DNA of 7,903 nucleotides from Cytophagales bacterium (GCA_014379925.1 JACMKY010000413.1:1-7903); one strand, 5' to 3'. Shown: positions 1-7,212, counted from the stretch's first letter. The notes: generated from the sequence alone by a model not told the origin. Translations and numbers: made by a program.

Positions 1-133
1 TGCAGTTCATGGTAGGGGAGGTTATTTTCGTCAAGTTACCAACTAGCGCGTAACATCAGCTGTTAAGCGCTTGTTTGGGAAGACTATTATAACAAACCAT
101 TGTCGACAAGTTTTATGCTACACACCTTGCGCT

Positions 134-168
134 ATACTAATTGAATAGACATACTAATTGAATAGACA
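134..168. repeat. Perfect 17-bp tandem duplication
   Basis: The unit ATACTAATTGAATAGAC occurs twice head to tail, at 134-150 and 151-167, and the period holds for one more base. The copies are identical. It lies in AT-rich non-coding DNA. It could be a recent slippage product, a doubled protein-binding site, or part of a longer array in related strains. No function is evident. Confidence 0.9.
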
Positions 169-236
169 AAGCTACGGGTCTCAAACGAGATCAAATAAAG
201 TGCTGGTAGTAAGTAACTTATTAACGAGCAAGTCCG

Positions 237-513
237 TTAAATCTTGAAAACCTCGGATTCGGCACGGAGTATCCCTCGGAAGACTCGTGAGAGCACGTAG
301 GCAAAGGCATTGTAATTGACCAGGCGGACCGCTTGCAGCACCAGCGTTGCATTGTTCATTCGAAGGGAGTCAGCCTGGAAAGCCTTCGCAGTCGAGGCCA
401 GTTACGATGTCACCGGGCCGGGCTTTCCAGGTACCGTTGTCGAACGCTTGGCGGGTGATTGGCGGAGCATCTTTCTTGCATTCCTGAAGCAGGAAGGTCT
501 CTTCTGAGGGCAT
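237..513 (-). pseudogene. Possible remnant of a short coding sequence, split across two frames
   Basis: On the minus strand an ATG at 511-513 opens a 47-codon frame (begins MPSEETFLLQECKK) that stops at 370-372. In the frame one base downstream a second open stretch runs to a stop at 237-239 and has an ATG at 357-359. It reads LRMNNATLVLQAVRLVNYNA followed by FAYVLSRVFRGILRAESEVF. In the second stretch G+C by codon position is about 61, 34 and 64 percent for positions 1, 2 and 3 (hand count, 44 codons), a profile typical of real genes. The first stretch also has about 64 percent at position 3. One reading is a single protein broken by a one-base frameshift; another is two tiny overlapping genes; chance is also possible. 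I recognise no family. Confidence 0.22.
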
Positions 514-523
514 TGTCCGCCTT

Positions 524-559
524 TTAGCGGCTCTCGAGATCAAACGAGAGTTACGCTAA
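524..559. other. Two-part stem-loop upstream of the oxidase gene
   Basis: The arms TTAGCG (524-529) and CGCTAA (554-559) enclose a second pair, CTCTCG (531-536) and CGAGAG (545-550), around the loop AGATCAAA. That gives 12 base pairs with one internal bulge (G against TTA). There is no T-run on the plus side, so it is not a standard terminator for plus-strand transcription. It lies about 70 bases before the oxidase start and just ahead of the coding-like minus stretch, so it could be a regulator-binding palindrome or an RNA structure. Its role is unknown. Confidence 0.5.
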
Positions 560-626
560 GCCAGTACAATGAGCCAGCAAAAGGTGATGTATCCATGACT
601 GAAACAAAAAATTAAAAAACATCAAC

Positions 627-1979
627 GTGAATAAAAGAACATTTTTGAAGACATCATCGGTCTTAGCAGGAGGTGCTTATTTCTCTCCCTTGGTAGCCTG
701 TGCACCTGGGCAAAGCAAGAAACACTTAAAAAACTGGGCCGGCAATTTAGAATACAGTACCGGTAATGTACATTATCCCAAAACCGTGGAGCAGGTGCAG
801 GAAGTTGTCAGGCGATGCAATAAAATAAGAGCACTGGGTTCACGTCATTCTTTCAATAAGATAGCGGACAGTACCGAAAATCAGGTTTCTTTACAAGACT
901 TAAATAAAGTGGTGTCTTTAGACAAAGCATCGAATACAGTAACTGTAGAGGGTGGGATGAGGTACGGTGAACTTGCTCCTTATCTTCACGAAAATGGCTA
1001 CGCTTTGCCAAATTTGGCTTCATTACCCCACATTACCATTGCCGGAGCTTGTGCGACTGCCACCCACGGCTCCGGTGTAAAGAATGGTAACTTGTCAACC
1101 GCGGTTTCCGCCATTGAGTTTGTGAATGCGGCGGGTGATTTGGTTGCTTTATCGAAGAAAAAAGATGGTGAGCAATTTTATGGAGCCGTTGTCGGACTTG
1201 GTGGACTTGGTATTGTAACGAAACTTACCCTTGATCTTCAGCCGACTTTTAATATGAAGCAGGTGGTATACCGCAACCTGCCAATGCATGAATTAAAAAA
1301 CAATTTTGACAATATACAATCAAGGGGTTATAGTGTAAGCCTGTTTACCGATTGGAAAAACAAAAATATCAACGAAGTTTGGATTAAAAGCCGGGTGGAG
1401 GAGGATGTTACGGCAGCAGAACTTGAGTTATACGGCGCCAAGCTGGCTACTCAAAATATGCATCCCGTAGAAGACCAATCGGCTGAAAATGTCACCGAAC
1501 AAATGGGCGTTCCCGGACCCTGGTACGAAAGGATGCCGCATTTTAAACTGGGTTTTACGCCGAGTACGGGTAAAGAGTTGCAATCGGAATACTTTGTGCC
1601 CATTGAACACGCCTACGAAGCCATGATGGCCATGGAAAAACTGCACGAAAAGATCACTCCCCACCTGCTTATTTCCGAGATTCGCACCATTCATGCCGAT
1701 GATTTTTGGATGAGCCCCTGCTACAGAAAAACCTGCGTAACGCTTCACACTACGTGGAAACAGGAAATTGATACGGTCATGAACTTGCTTCCCCTGGTCG
1801 AAGAACAACTGGCACCTTTCAATGCAATACCCCACTGGGCAAAGTTATTCACAATTTCCCCATCGGTTCTTCAATCCCGGTATGAGAAGCTTCCTGCTTT
1901 TAAAAAATTGATTAACCAATACGATCCGAACGGTAAATTCCGAAATGAATTTCTAAACAGAAATATCCACGGTAGTTAA
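627..1979 (+). CDS. Exported FAD-linked alditol/xylitol oxidase-like protein
   Basis: A 450-residue flavin oxidase of the VAO/PCMH family, nearest to alditol oxidase (AldO/xylitol oxidase), which oxidises sugar alcohols at C1 to aldoses and makes H2O2. The FAD domain spans about 45-205. His74 in RALGSRHSFN matches the histidine that binds FAD covalently in Streptomyces AldO (His46). The ALO-type C-terminal domain spans about 300-445. Glu351 and Arg353 (SEIRTI), Thr376 and Lys406 (HWAKLF) sit at a constant offset of 31 from AldO Glu320, Arg322, Thr345 and Lys375 as I recall them; Ser132 probably matches Ser106. The N-terminus has a Lys-Arg twin-arginine-like motif (KRTFLK), a hydrophobic stretch and a lipobox LVAC with Cys25, suggesting a lipoprotein exported folded with its flavin. 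AldO itself lacks this leader. No acidic surface-export motif follows Cys25, so the periplasmic face is likely. The start is GTG; an in-frame stop at 600-602 and the leader at residue 1 support it. GC is lower than in the regulator gene. Substrate is not settled; gluconolactone-type oxidases are the alternative. Confidence 0.9.
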   Translation: MNKRTFLKTSSVLAGGAYFSPLVACAPGQSKKHLKNWAGNLEYSTGNVHYPKTVEQVQEVVRRCNKIRALGSRHSFNKIADSTENQVSLQDLNKVVSLDKASNTVTVEGGMRYGELAPYLHENGYALPNLASLPHITIAGACATATHGSGVKNGNLSTAVSAIEFVNAAGDLVALSKKKDGEQFYGAVVGLGGLGIVTKLTLDLQPTFNMKQVVYRNLPMHELKNNFDNIQSRGYSVSLFTDWKNKNINEVWIKSRVEEDVTAAELELYGAKLATQNMHPVEDQSAENVTEQMGVPGPWYERMPHFKLGFTPSTGKELQSEYFVPIEHAYEAMMAMEKLHEKITPHLLISEIRTIHADDFWMSPCYRKTCVTLHTTWKQEIDTVMNLLPLVEEQLAPFNAIPHWAKLFTISPSVLQSRYEKLPAFKKLINQYDPNGKFRNEFLNRNIHGS

Positions 1980-2097
1980 ACGTTCTATTCAATTGACTCG
2001 GGCCGCGTTGCTCCCTGATTTTGGAATATTTTTATTTGCCCGGCAATGGCGGCCCGATCAATCAGGGCTGGCCGAACCGCGACCGTGCGGTCCGATA

Positions 2098-2130
2098 AAT
2101 TCAGTTCCGCCAAGGCAGGCGGATAGAATT
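2098..2130. terminator. Hairpin in the gap between convergent genes
   Basis: The arms AATTC (2098-2102) and GAATT (2126-2130) enclose TCCGCC (2106-2111) and GGCGGA (2118-2123) around the loop AAGGCA, giving 11 pairs with a small internal loop. It lies between the convergent stops of the oxidase and the regulator, where a bidirectional transcription stop would be expected. No T-run follows on either strand, so it does not meet the usual intrinsic-terminator pattern. It could equally be a copy of a dispersed intergenic palindrome. A longer inverted pair, CCCTGATT (2013-2020) and AATCAGGG (2060-2067), lies just upstream. Confidence 0.35.
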
Positions 2131-2195
2131 CGGATAAATTACTGCCACTGCATAAAACCAATTGACCATATTCTTTTTCCAACCGGACGGAATTC

Positions 2196-5100
2196 TTACG
2201 AAAAGAGGTCAATTTTTGGCAAAGGTGCCGTGGAAGAACGCAATTTTTTGTACTCGGACGGGGAGCAGCCGTATTCCTCGTGAAAACTGCGGCTGAAGTG
2301 GGAGAGGCTGCTGAAGCCGGTCCGCCAGGCAATTTCGGAGAAGTTACCCGCATCCTGCCGGATCAGGTCGGCGGCCCGCTGCAACCGGTACGACCGGATC
2401 AGTTCACTGGGTGAGAGATTGGTGATGGCTTTTACTTTCCGGTGAATTTGCGAACGACTCATACCCAGTTCCTCGCCCAGTTGTTCCACGCCGAAAAGTT
2501 CGTTGTCCAGGTGCTGCTCCAGGACCCGGTGCAGCTTTTCCACGAATACCTGCTGTTGGGAAGGCAACCGGACCTGCCCCGGCTCGAGCAATGCCCGGGT
2601 GGTGAACTTTTCCCGCAGTTGCTGCCGGGTGCGGATCAGGTTCCCCACGCGGACCCGCAATTCCTCCGCGTCAAAGGGCTTCACCAGGTAGTCATCCGCC
2701 CCCGCACCTAGGCCCTCCAGTTTGTTTTCCCGGCCCGCCTTCGCCGTGAGTAAAATCACGGGAATGTGACTGGTTTTATCGCCGTTTTTCAGCCGGGCCA
2801 GCAGCTCCAGGCCATTCATTCCGGGCATCATCACGTCGCTGACCACCAGGTCGGGCAGGGTTTCTTCGGCCAGCTGCCAGCCCTTTTCGCCCGCTTCGGC
2901 TTCCAGCACCAGGTAATCCGTCAAGAGTTGCTCCCGGATGTAGGTACGGAGGTCCGGGTGGTCCTCTACCACCAGCACGACGGGGCGGTCGGGTTCGGCG
3001 GTGGGTGTAAGGGGGGTAGCCGTCGGCTCGGCGTCCCCGTTGAACTGCTCCGCCAGCGGTAGCGACTCCTCCGCGCTACTTGCACGTTCGATTAATTCTT
3101 CGGACGAAAGATGGCCATTGCCCAACGGCAAACGCACCGTAAAAACCGTCTTCTCGTCCGGAATACTGGCCACCTGGACGCTGCCTTGGTGCAGGGTGAC
3201 CAGTTCCTTTACCAAGGCGAGGCCAATGCCCGTTCCCTCGTGGCTGCCTGGGCCGGACGCCTGGTAGAAGCGGTCAAACACGTAGGGCAGCGAACCGGTG
3301 GGAATGCCGGGACCGGTATTCTGTACCTGGATCTCCACTGCGTTGTCCACTACGGCCACCAAAAGGTCTACTGCGCCCTGCTCGGGGGTGAATTTAACGG
3401 CATTGGCCAGCAGATTGGTAATGACCTGCTCCAGCCTTTCGGCATCAAAATACAGGTAAACGGGCACCGTAGTCTGATCGGTGAGCAGCAGGCTTTTATT
3501 GAAGGTAAATCCAATGCGCTTCTGTTCGGCCAAGGAGGCAAAGGAGGCGGTTATTCGCCGCAGAAAGGGAATTACGTCGGCCTGGCGGGCCTGCAAGCGG
3601 GCACTGCCGGCTTCCAGCCGGGATAACTCCAGCAACTGGTTGATCAACCGGAGCAACCGGTGCGCGTTGTGGAGGACCACCGCGTAATCTTCCTTTTTGT
3701 CCGGAGCGGGGTCGGTCTGCTGCTGCTTCCGGACCAGCCCGATGATCAGCGTCAGTGGGGTGCGGAACTCGTGGGAAATATTGGCGAAAAAGCGGGATTT
3801 GAGCCCGTCCAGTTGCCGGAGTTTTTCCGACTGGTTCCGGAGCTGATTGTGCTGGCGGGCCAGCTGGGCAGTACGTTCGGCCACCGTATTTTCCAGCCGC
3901 AGGTTTTCCGCTTCCAAGCGGAACGAGCGCCAGCGAATGACGCCGTACCCCACCGAAACCAGACCTAGCAGGTAAGCGCCGTACACCCACCATTGCCGGT
4001 ACCAGGGAGGCGTTACGGCAAATTGCCAGCCGGCCACCTGACTTACCCGGCCGAAGGCGTCGATGGCCCGCACCCGGAATTCGTATTTCCCTTCCGACAG
4101 GTTCGTGTATTCTTTAAAGTTGTCGCCGCCCCAGGCCGACCAGGCTGCCTCAAAGCCTACCAGCCGGGTCTGGTACCTGATTTCATCGGTTGCCGAAAAG
4201 AAAGGGGCCGCAAAATGCAGACGAAGGGCGGCATTGCGTTGAAAAGGGATCCGGATAGCCGCGTCCCGGAAGGCAACCGGCCGTTGCTGCAACTGTACAC
4301 TGGTCAGCAGGGGGACGATGCGATCCGGAGTGCGGGTCACCCTTGGGTTCAACTCCTGGATAAGCACGCCGGCCAGTCCGCCGAAGAACGCCCGTTTGTG
4401 ACTGATGTAGAGGCAATTGGCGAAAGAGGACAAGTTGCTTGGAATGGCAAACGATTGCGTATGGTGGCGGCCATCCGGTTGCCTTTGGGTCCGCACGAGG
4501 GTGTTTTTTCCGGTGGAGGGGTGGCTGGTCCGGAGCCAGAAGGTTCCGTCCGGTTGCGTGTACCAAGCCGCAATCTGATCCCCTGGTAAGCCCAGCCGGG
4601 CCGCAAAACCAGGATGAGGCACGAACTTTTCTTCCTTTTCCTGGTAGGCAAACAGTTGCCCGGTCTGCTTGACAAAAACGCACAGCCGACTGCCCACCAG
4701 CAGGGGAACGGCGTCACCCGGCGGCAAACCATTGGCGGCGGTAAAATTCCTGACCGTAGCCAACTCGGGAGCGGGCAAGCCATTTTCCGTCAGGCCATAG
4801 CGGAGGCGGTACACGCCCCTGGCCCGGCTTCCCAGCCATACTTCACCCTTCCGGTATTCGACCAGGCCCCGCACCGAACCGGCCAGCCCCCGTTTTTTTC
4901 CCACCTCCCGCCAGTTGGGGTTTTCGTACCGCATGGCTACGCATCCGTCGTCGATGCTGGCCCAAACTAGCCCGGGGTGGACCGCGGACGGGTAAAAGGC
5001 GGCCGGAAATGAGTACGCATTCAGTTGAGTTAGCCGGCCCTCCCGCCACTCAAACACCCCGTCCGAATGACCAACCAGCAGGGAAGCACCCACCGGGTGC

Positions 5101-6266
5101 AAGGCCCAGATCCGGTCCTGAAACAAGCTCACCCATCGGAAAGCGGAATAAACGGAGGGGTTTTGTTCCGCCACAAAAAGCCCTTCCTTGGTGCCGATAA
5201 ACAGCTTCCCTTCGTGGGCCACGACCTGGTCCACCGAGCCGCGCAGCCCGTCTCGGCGGTCCGTCAGCCGCAAGGGTTCACCCAGGGCTACTTTCGAAAT
5301 GCCCGATTGGGTACCCAGCCAGAGGTTGCCTTTCCGGTCGACGTAGCAGCTCAGAATCTGGTTGGAGTAAAGCCCGCTTTCGTCGTCGAGTAACTGCAGC
5401 AGCTTTCCTTCCCGGCTGAAAATGTAGAGCCCACTGCTGCCCATCGCCAGGGCGAAGTGCTCCCCATCCAGCCAGCAGCCTCTTTCCAGCCCGTACCGGG
5501 CCAACTGGGGAGCCGCTTCGGTTCGGAAAGGGGTCAGGCTTTGGTGGTCGTACAAGACCAGTTCTCCCGATTCCGTGCCGATCAACAGCTTACCCTGGTC
5601 GTAGGGAAGTATCATCCGGATGGACGTTTTACCAGCAAAGTATTCGCCCCGGGGTAGCAGTTTGAACCCTTTTCCGGTCCAATACACCAGCCCTTTTCCC
5701 TCCATTCCCCCGTAAAGTGTCCCGTTCAGGGGAAAAGTACGCAGCAGCCGGCCGCCGGTGGGATAAACGCGAAATGCTTTGCCATTCCAGACAAAAAGCC
5801 GCTCGTACGTCTGGAAATGCATTTTTCCGTCTATTGCAGCAGTCGTCCACACGCGGCCGAACACCCTCTCCGACGGAGGCAATTTATCCAGCAGGGACAC
5901 GTACTGCAGGCGGCCGTAGGCGTCGGTCCGTAGGTAACCAATTTCGCCATCACCGCCGATGTAGAGGGTGGAATCCGCGGAAAGCCCGAGGGAGCGGACG
6001 TGGCTTTTGTTGGTCAGGCTTATCAGTTCCCAGCCGTTGTTGTCGTACACCAGCAGCCCATCGCCGTTGGCAAAGTAAAACCGGTCGTCCGGTCCCTGCA
6101 ATGCCGCCCAAATCTGTTCGTGGGCCCCGTAGGCAGTGGGTGTATAATTGGTGATCAAGGGGAGCCCCGGGCGGGTAAGCGAGGAAAAAACTTGTCCATT
6201 GGCCGGACACGATGCCAGCCACGGACCGGCAACCAGCAGACAAAAAAGGGGGAGCAAGCGGCCCAT
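2196..6266 (-). CDS. Hybrid two-component sensor/AraC-type regulator (HTCS)
   Basis: One 1356-residue chain carries a complete phosphorelay and a DNA-binding output. Residues 1-25 form a signal peptide. About 40-650 is a periplasmic beta-propeller with recurring blade motifs such as NLWLGTQSGISKV near 314-326 and EVWLGSRARGVYRL near 475-488. A Y_Y_Y domain covers about 695-752, a membrane helix about 758-778, and a coiled linker 781-820. The HisKA motif ISHEFRTP carries His832. The ATPase has Asn955 in the N box, NTGPGIP at 983-989 and GTGIGLALVK at 1011-1020. An acidic, Ser/Thr-rich linker (about 1050-1093) leads to a receiver with Glu1101/Asp1102, phospho-acceptor Asp1144 and Lys1196 in KPF. 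An AraC double helix-turn-helix fills about 1240-1342. All key residues are present and the length is normal for the class, so it should be active: ligand binding outside drives phosphorylation and DNA binding inside. Such proteins usually control neighbouring glycan or sugar genes; none is evident here apart from the convergent oxidase. The first part of the sensor (IGGDGEIGYL near 103-112) resembles propellers of Y_Y_Y/LuxR-type regulators, from memory. The ligand is unknown. Confidence 0.96.
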   Translation of the reverse strand: MGRLLPLFCLLVAGPWLASCPANGQVFSSLTRPGLPLITNYTPTAYGAHEQIWAALQGPDDRFYFANGDGLLVYDNNGWELISLTNKSHVRSLGLSADSTLYIGGDGEIGYLRTDAYGRLQYVSLLDKLPPSERVFGRVWTTAAIDGKMHFQTYERLFVWNGKAFRVYPTGGRLLRTFPLNGTLYGGMEGKGLVYWTGKGFKLLPRGEYFAGKTSIRMILPYDQGKLLIGTESGELVLYDHQSLTPFRTEAAPQLARYGLERGCWLDGEHFALAMGSSGLYIFSREGKLLQLLDDESGLYSNQILSCYVDRKGNLWLGTQSGISKVALGEPLRLTDRRDGLRGSVDQVVAHEGKLFIGTKEGLFVAEQNPSVYSAFRWVSLFQDRIWALHPVGASLLVGHSDGVFEWREGRLTQLNAYSFPAAFYPSAVHPGLVWASIDDGCVAMRYENPNWREVGKKRGLAGSVRGLVEYRKGEVWLGSRARGVYRLRYGLTENGLPAPELATVRNFTAANGLPPGDAVPLLVGSRLCVFVKQTGQLFAYQEKEEKFVPHPGFAARLGLPGDQIAAWYTQPDGTFWLRTSHPSTGKNTLVRTQRQPDGRHHTQSFAIPSNLSSFANCLYISHKRAFFGGLAGVLIQELNPRVTRTPDRIVPLLTSVQLQQRPVAFRDAAIRIPFQRNAALRLHFAAPFFSATDEIRYQTRLVGFEAAWSAWGGDNFKEYTNLSEGKYEFRVRAIDAFGRVSQVAGWQFAVTPPWYRQWWVYGAYLLGLVSVGYGVIRWRSFRLEAENLRLENTVAERTAQLARQHNQLRNQSEKLRQLDGLKSRFFANISHEFRTPLTLIIGLVRKQQQTDPAPDKKEDYAVVLHNAHRLLRLINQLLELSRLEAGSARLQARQADVIPFLRRITASFASLAEQKRIGFTFNKSLLLTDQTTVPVYLYFDAERLEQVITNLLANAVKFTPEQGAVDLLVAVVDNAVEIQVQNTGPGIPTGSLPYVFDRFYQASGPGSHEGTGIGLALVKELVTLHQGSVQVASIPDEKTVFTVRLPLGNGHLSSEELIERASSAEESLPLAEQFNGDAEPTATPLTPTAEPDRPVVLVVEDHPDLRTYIREQLLTDYLVLEAEAGEKGWQLAEETLPDLVVSDVMMPGMNGLELLARLKNGDKTSHIPVILLTAKAGRENKLEGLGAGADDYLVKPFDAEELRVRVGNLIRTRQQLREKFTTRALLEPGQVRLPSQQQVFVEKLHRVLEQHLDNELFGVEQLGEELGMSRSQIHRKVKAITNLSPSELIRSYRLQRAADLIRQDAGNFSEIAWRTGFSSLSHFSRSFHEEYGCSPSEYKKLRSSTAPLPKIDLFS

Positions 6267-6307
6267 AAGCAGGCGTAAAACAGAAAAATAGCCGGGAATT
6301 CGTGCTG

Positions 6308-6315
6308 CAAATATG
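6308..6315 (-). promoter_or_regulatory. Possible Bacteroidota -7 element for the regulator gene
   Basis: On the minus strand this reads CATATTTG, five of six conserved positions of the Bacteroidota -7 consensus TAnnTTTG. It would start transcription about 35 bases before the regulator ATG, a reasonable leader. No clear TTTG -33 element is found 19-21 bases further upstream, so the call is weak. Confidence 0.25.
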
Positions 6316-6356
6316 CACCTATGTTTTCAGATAATCCATTCGTCTACCCAGGAGAT

Positions 6357-6397
6357 TGGCGGGGCAGCAACGCGGTTCGCTACCCCGCCACGCGGGG
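6357..6397. repeat. GC-rich cluster of three mutually exclusive hairpin arms
   Basis: Arm A (TGGCGGGG, 6357-6364) pairs perfectly with arm B (CCCCGCCA, 6383-6390), and the stem continues inward with AGC/GCT after one mismatch. Arm B can instead pair with arm C (GCGGGG, 6392-6397) through CCCCGC and a 3-base loop. Only one of the two stems can form at a time. It lies about 90 bases upstream of the regulator start on one side and about 340 bases upstream of the small secreted gene on the other. No T-run follows directly. It may be an RNA switch, a protein-binding site, or simply a GC-rich dispersed repeat. Confidence 0.55.
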
Positions 6398-6730
6398 CGG
6401 GCGGCGACAAAAACGCAAAAAGTTGCTACGCTGGAACAAACGTTTCTGGGGGCAATGGCAGGTAGCCCACTTGCCAACCGTCCGCTGCGACGGAATCACA
6501 AGAAGACGGCACGTCAAGGAAAGCAAATCAGGGGTCTAACGGGCAATTTTGCAGCCGTTATTCAGCCCCCATCGCAAACGGGCCGGATACACAGTTTACT
6601 CATTTCAAAACCAATCAGCGTGGTTTTAGGGCAGCTGACCAGCAGGTATACCAGGTCTGGGCAGCGTCGCCCTACTTCCTGTCTTTAATTTTCATTCTAC
6701 TAAACAGTAACCCTTTAAAAACCAATTGCC

Positions 6731-7129
6731 ATGAAACTTCATGCATTCGTGCGTAGGCCGTATTTCCGGCGGGCTGCCAAGTTGGGAGGCCATAAACTTT
6801 TACTGCTGTCCCTGTTATTGGGTCTTGGTACCAATCAAGGGGCATTCGCCAGCGTAAACCGCCCCACTGACGCTTACCCGACTCGTTCGCTGGAGGCCCA
6901 ACTTGCCGCTTACCTTGGCTACCCGCCGGCCTTGCACAACCGCCAGGGAGTGGTGATGATCAGCTTCCGCCTCACTGCTGCCAATCGCCTTACTAATCTG
7001 CAAGTGCATTCCCAGGAGAAGGCCTTAAACGAATACATCGCCGAGCGGCTTACCGGGAAATTCGTGTCGCCCGAAGCCCGGTCCCGGCAAGCGGTCTACC
7101 TCGTGCGCCTGCGCTTCCGACTGCGCTAG
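6731..7129 (+). CDS. Small secreted protein with a TonB C-terminal-like fold
   Basis: A 132-residue protein with a long basic n-region (six Arg/Lys in the first 17 residues), a hydrophobic core LLLLSLLLGLG at about 23-33 and a likely signal peptidase I cut after AFA (residue 40). The mature part is about 92 residues and has no other membrane segment. Residues 64-107 (YPPALHNRQGVVMISFRL, then an Asn-Arg turn, LQVHSQEKALNEYIAERL) follow the pattern of TonB C-terminal domains: a YP start, an rxxGxVxxxF strand, a turn, a strand ending in a polar residue, then a helix. It lacks the N-terminal membrane anchor and proline linker of a true TonB, so energy transfer is unlikely. Stand-alone domains of this kind are common as uncharacterised secreted proteins in Bacteroidota. 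The ATG follows an AT-rich leader without a Shine-Dalgarno, normal for the phylum. The gene appears monocistronic, with a probable terminator about 90 bases downstream. Family assignment is by pattern only. Confidence 0.75.
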   Translation: MKLHAFVRRPYFRRAAKLGGHKLLLLSLLLGLGTNQGAFASVNRPTDAYPTRSLEAQLAAYLGYPPALHNRQGVVMISFRLTAANRLTNLQVHSQEKALNEYIAERLTGKFVSPEARSRQAVYLVRLRFRLR

Positions 7130-7165
7130 CCAGAACCATCCCATCCGCTTCTTTTCCCTCGACAA

Positions 7166-7212
7166 AACGCAACGTGAAAACGCTCTTTTTACTGAGGAAG
7201 CTGCGTTGCGTT
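7166..7212. repeat. Nine-base inverted repeat after the small secreted gene
   Basis: AACGCAACG at 7166-7174 is the exact reverse complement of CGTTGCGTT at 7204-7212, with 29 bases between and two possible wobble pairs extending inward. The loop includes a run of five T (7186-7190). It begins 37 bases after the stop of the small secreted gene, so it may shape the 3' end of that transcript together with the next hairpin. Confidence 0.5.

Larger units (their letters stand above)
1..626. other. Left spacer without a secure gene
   Basis: No convincing full-length gene is visible in these 626 bases. The first 260 bases and bases 560-626 are AT-rich, while 300-520 is clearly richer in GC. Contents are a 17-bp tandem duplication at 134-168, a coding-like but broken stretch on the minus strand at 237-513, and a hairpin at 524-559. 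Two plus-strand frames are open from the left edge and stop at about 46 and 53; one could be the tail of a gene lying to the left, but 14-16 codons are too few to judge. A 63-codon plus-strand frame from a TTG at 316 lies opposite the coding-like minus stretch and has no recognisable features. Confidence 0.6.
6267..6730. other. Divergent spacer between the regulator and the small secreted gene
   Basis: These 464 bases separate two divergently transcribed genes and should contain both promoters. A plausible -7 element for the regulator lies at 6308-6315 and a GC-rich set of competing repeat arms at 6357-6397. Plus-strand frames open across 6321-6688 start at weak codons, are very rich in Arg, Lys and Gln, and show no domain, signal peptide or coding look, so I treat them as non-coding. 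A TAATTTTC at 6686-6693 resembles a -7 element for the downstream gene, but no TTTG lies at the right distance. No RNA family was recognised. Confidence 0.6.

Noticed and set aside
3..53. Possible C-terminal tail of a gene entering from the left edge
   Set aside because: Two plus-strand frames are open from the edge for 14-16 codons; nothing distinguishes a real tail from chance.
86..91. TATAAT on the minus strand as a sigma70-type -10 box
   Set aside because: No -35 at proper spacing, and the primary sigma factor of this phylum uses a different consensus.
316..507. 63-codon plus-strand frame from a TTG codon
   Set aside because: Weak start, no ribosome-site or domain evidence, and it overlaps a minus-strand stretch with a better coding profile.
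595..615. Six-codon upstream frame (MTETKN) ending 11 bases before the oxidase start
   Set aside because: Too short to separate from chance in AT-rich DNA; no sign of a leader-peptide mechanism.
1984..1994. Eleven-base match, in inverted orientation, between this site and the 17-bp tandem repeat at 134-168, possibly bounding the low-GC oxidase gene as a mobile cassette
   Set aside because: Several 11-base matches are expected by chance in a window this long; there is no transposase, target duplication or longer terminal repeat.
1985..2353. 122-codon minus-strand frame in the convergent gap
   Set aside because: It mostly overlaps the end of the regulator in another frame and crosses the intergenic hairpins; no recognisable domain.
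6356..6688. 110-codon plus-strand frame in the divergent spacer
   Set aside because: It starts at TTG inside a GC-rich palindrome, has an Arg/Lys/Gln-rich low-information composition and no domain or leader.
6686..6693. TAATTTTC as a -7 promoter element for the small secreted gene
   Set aside because: It matches five of six conserved positions, but no TTTG occurs 19-21 bases upstream.
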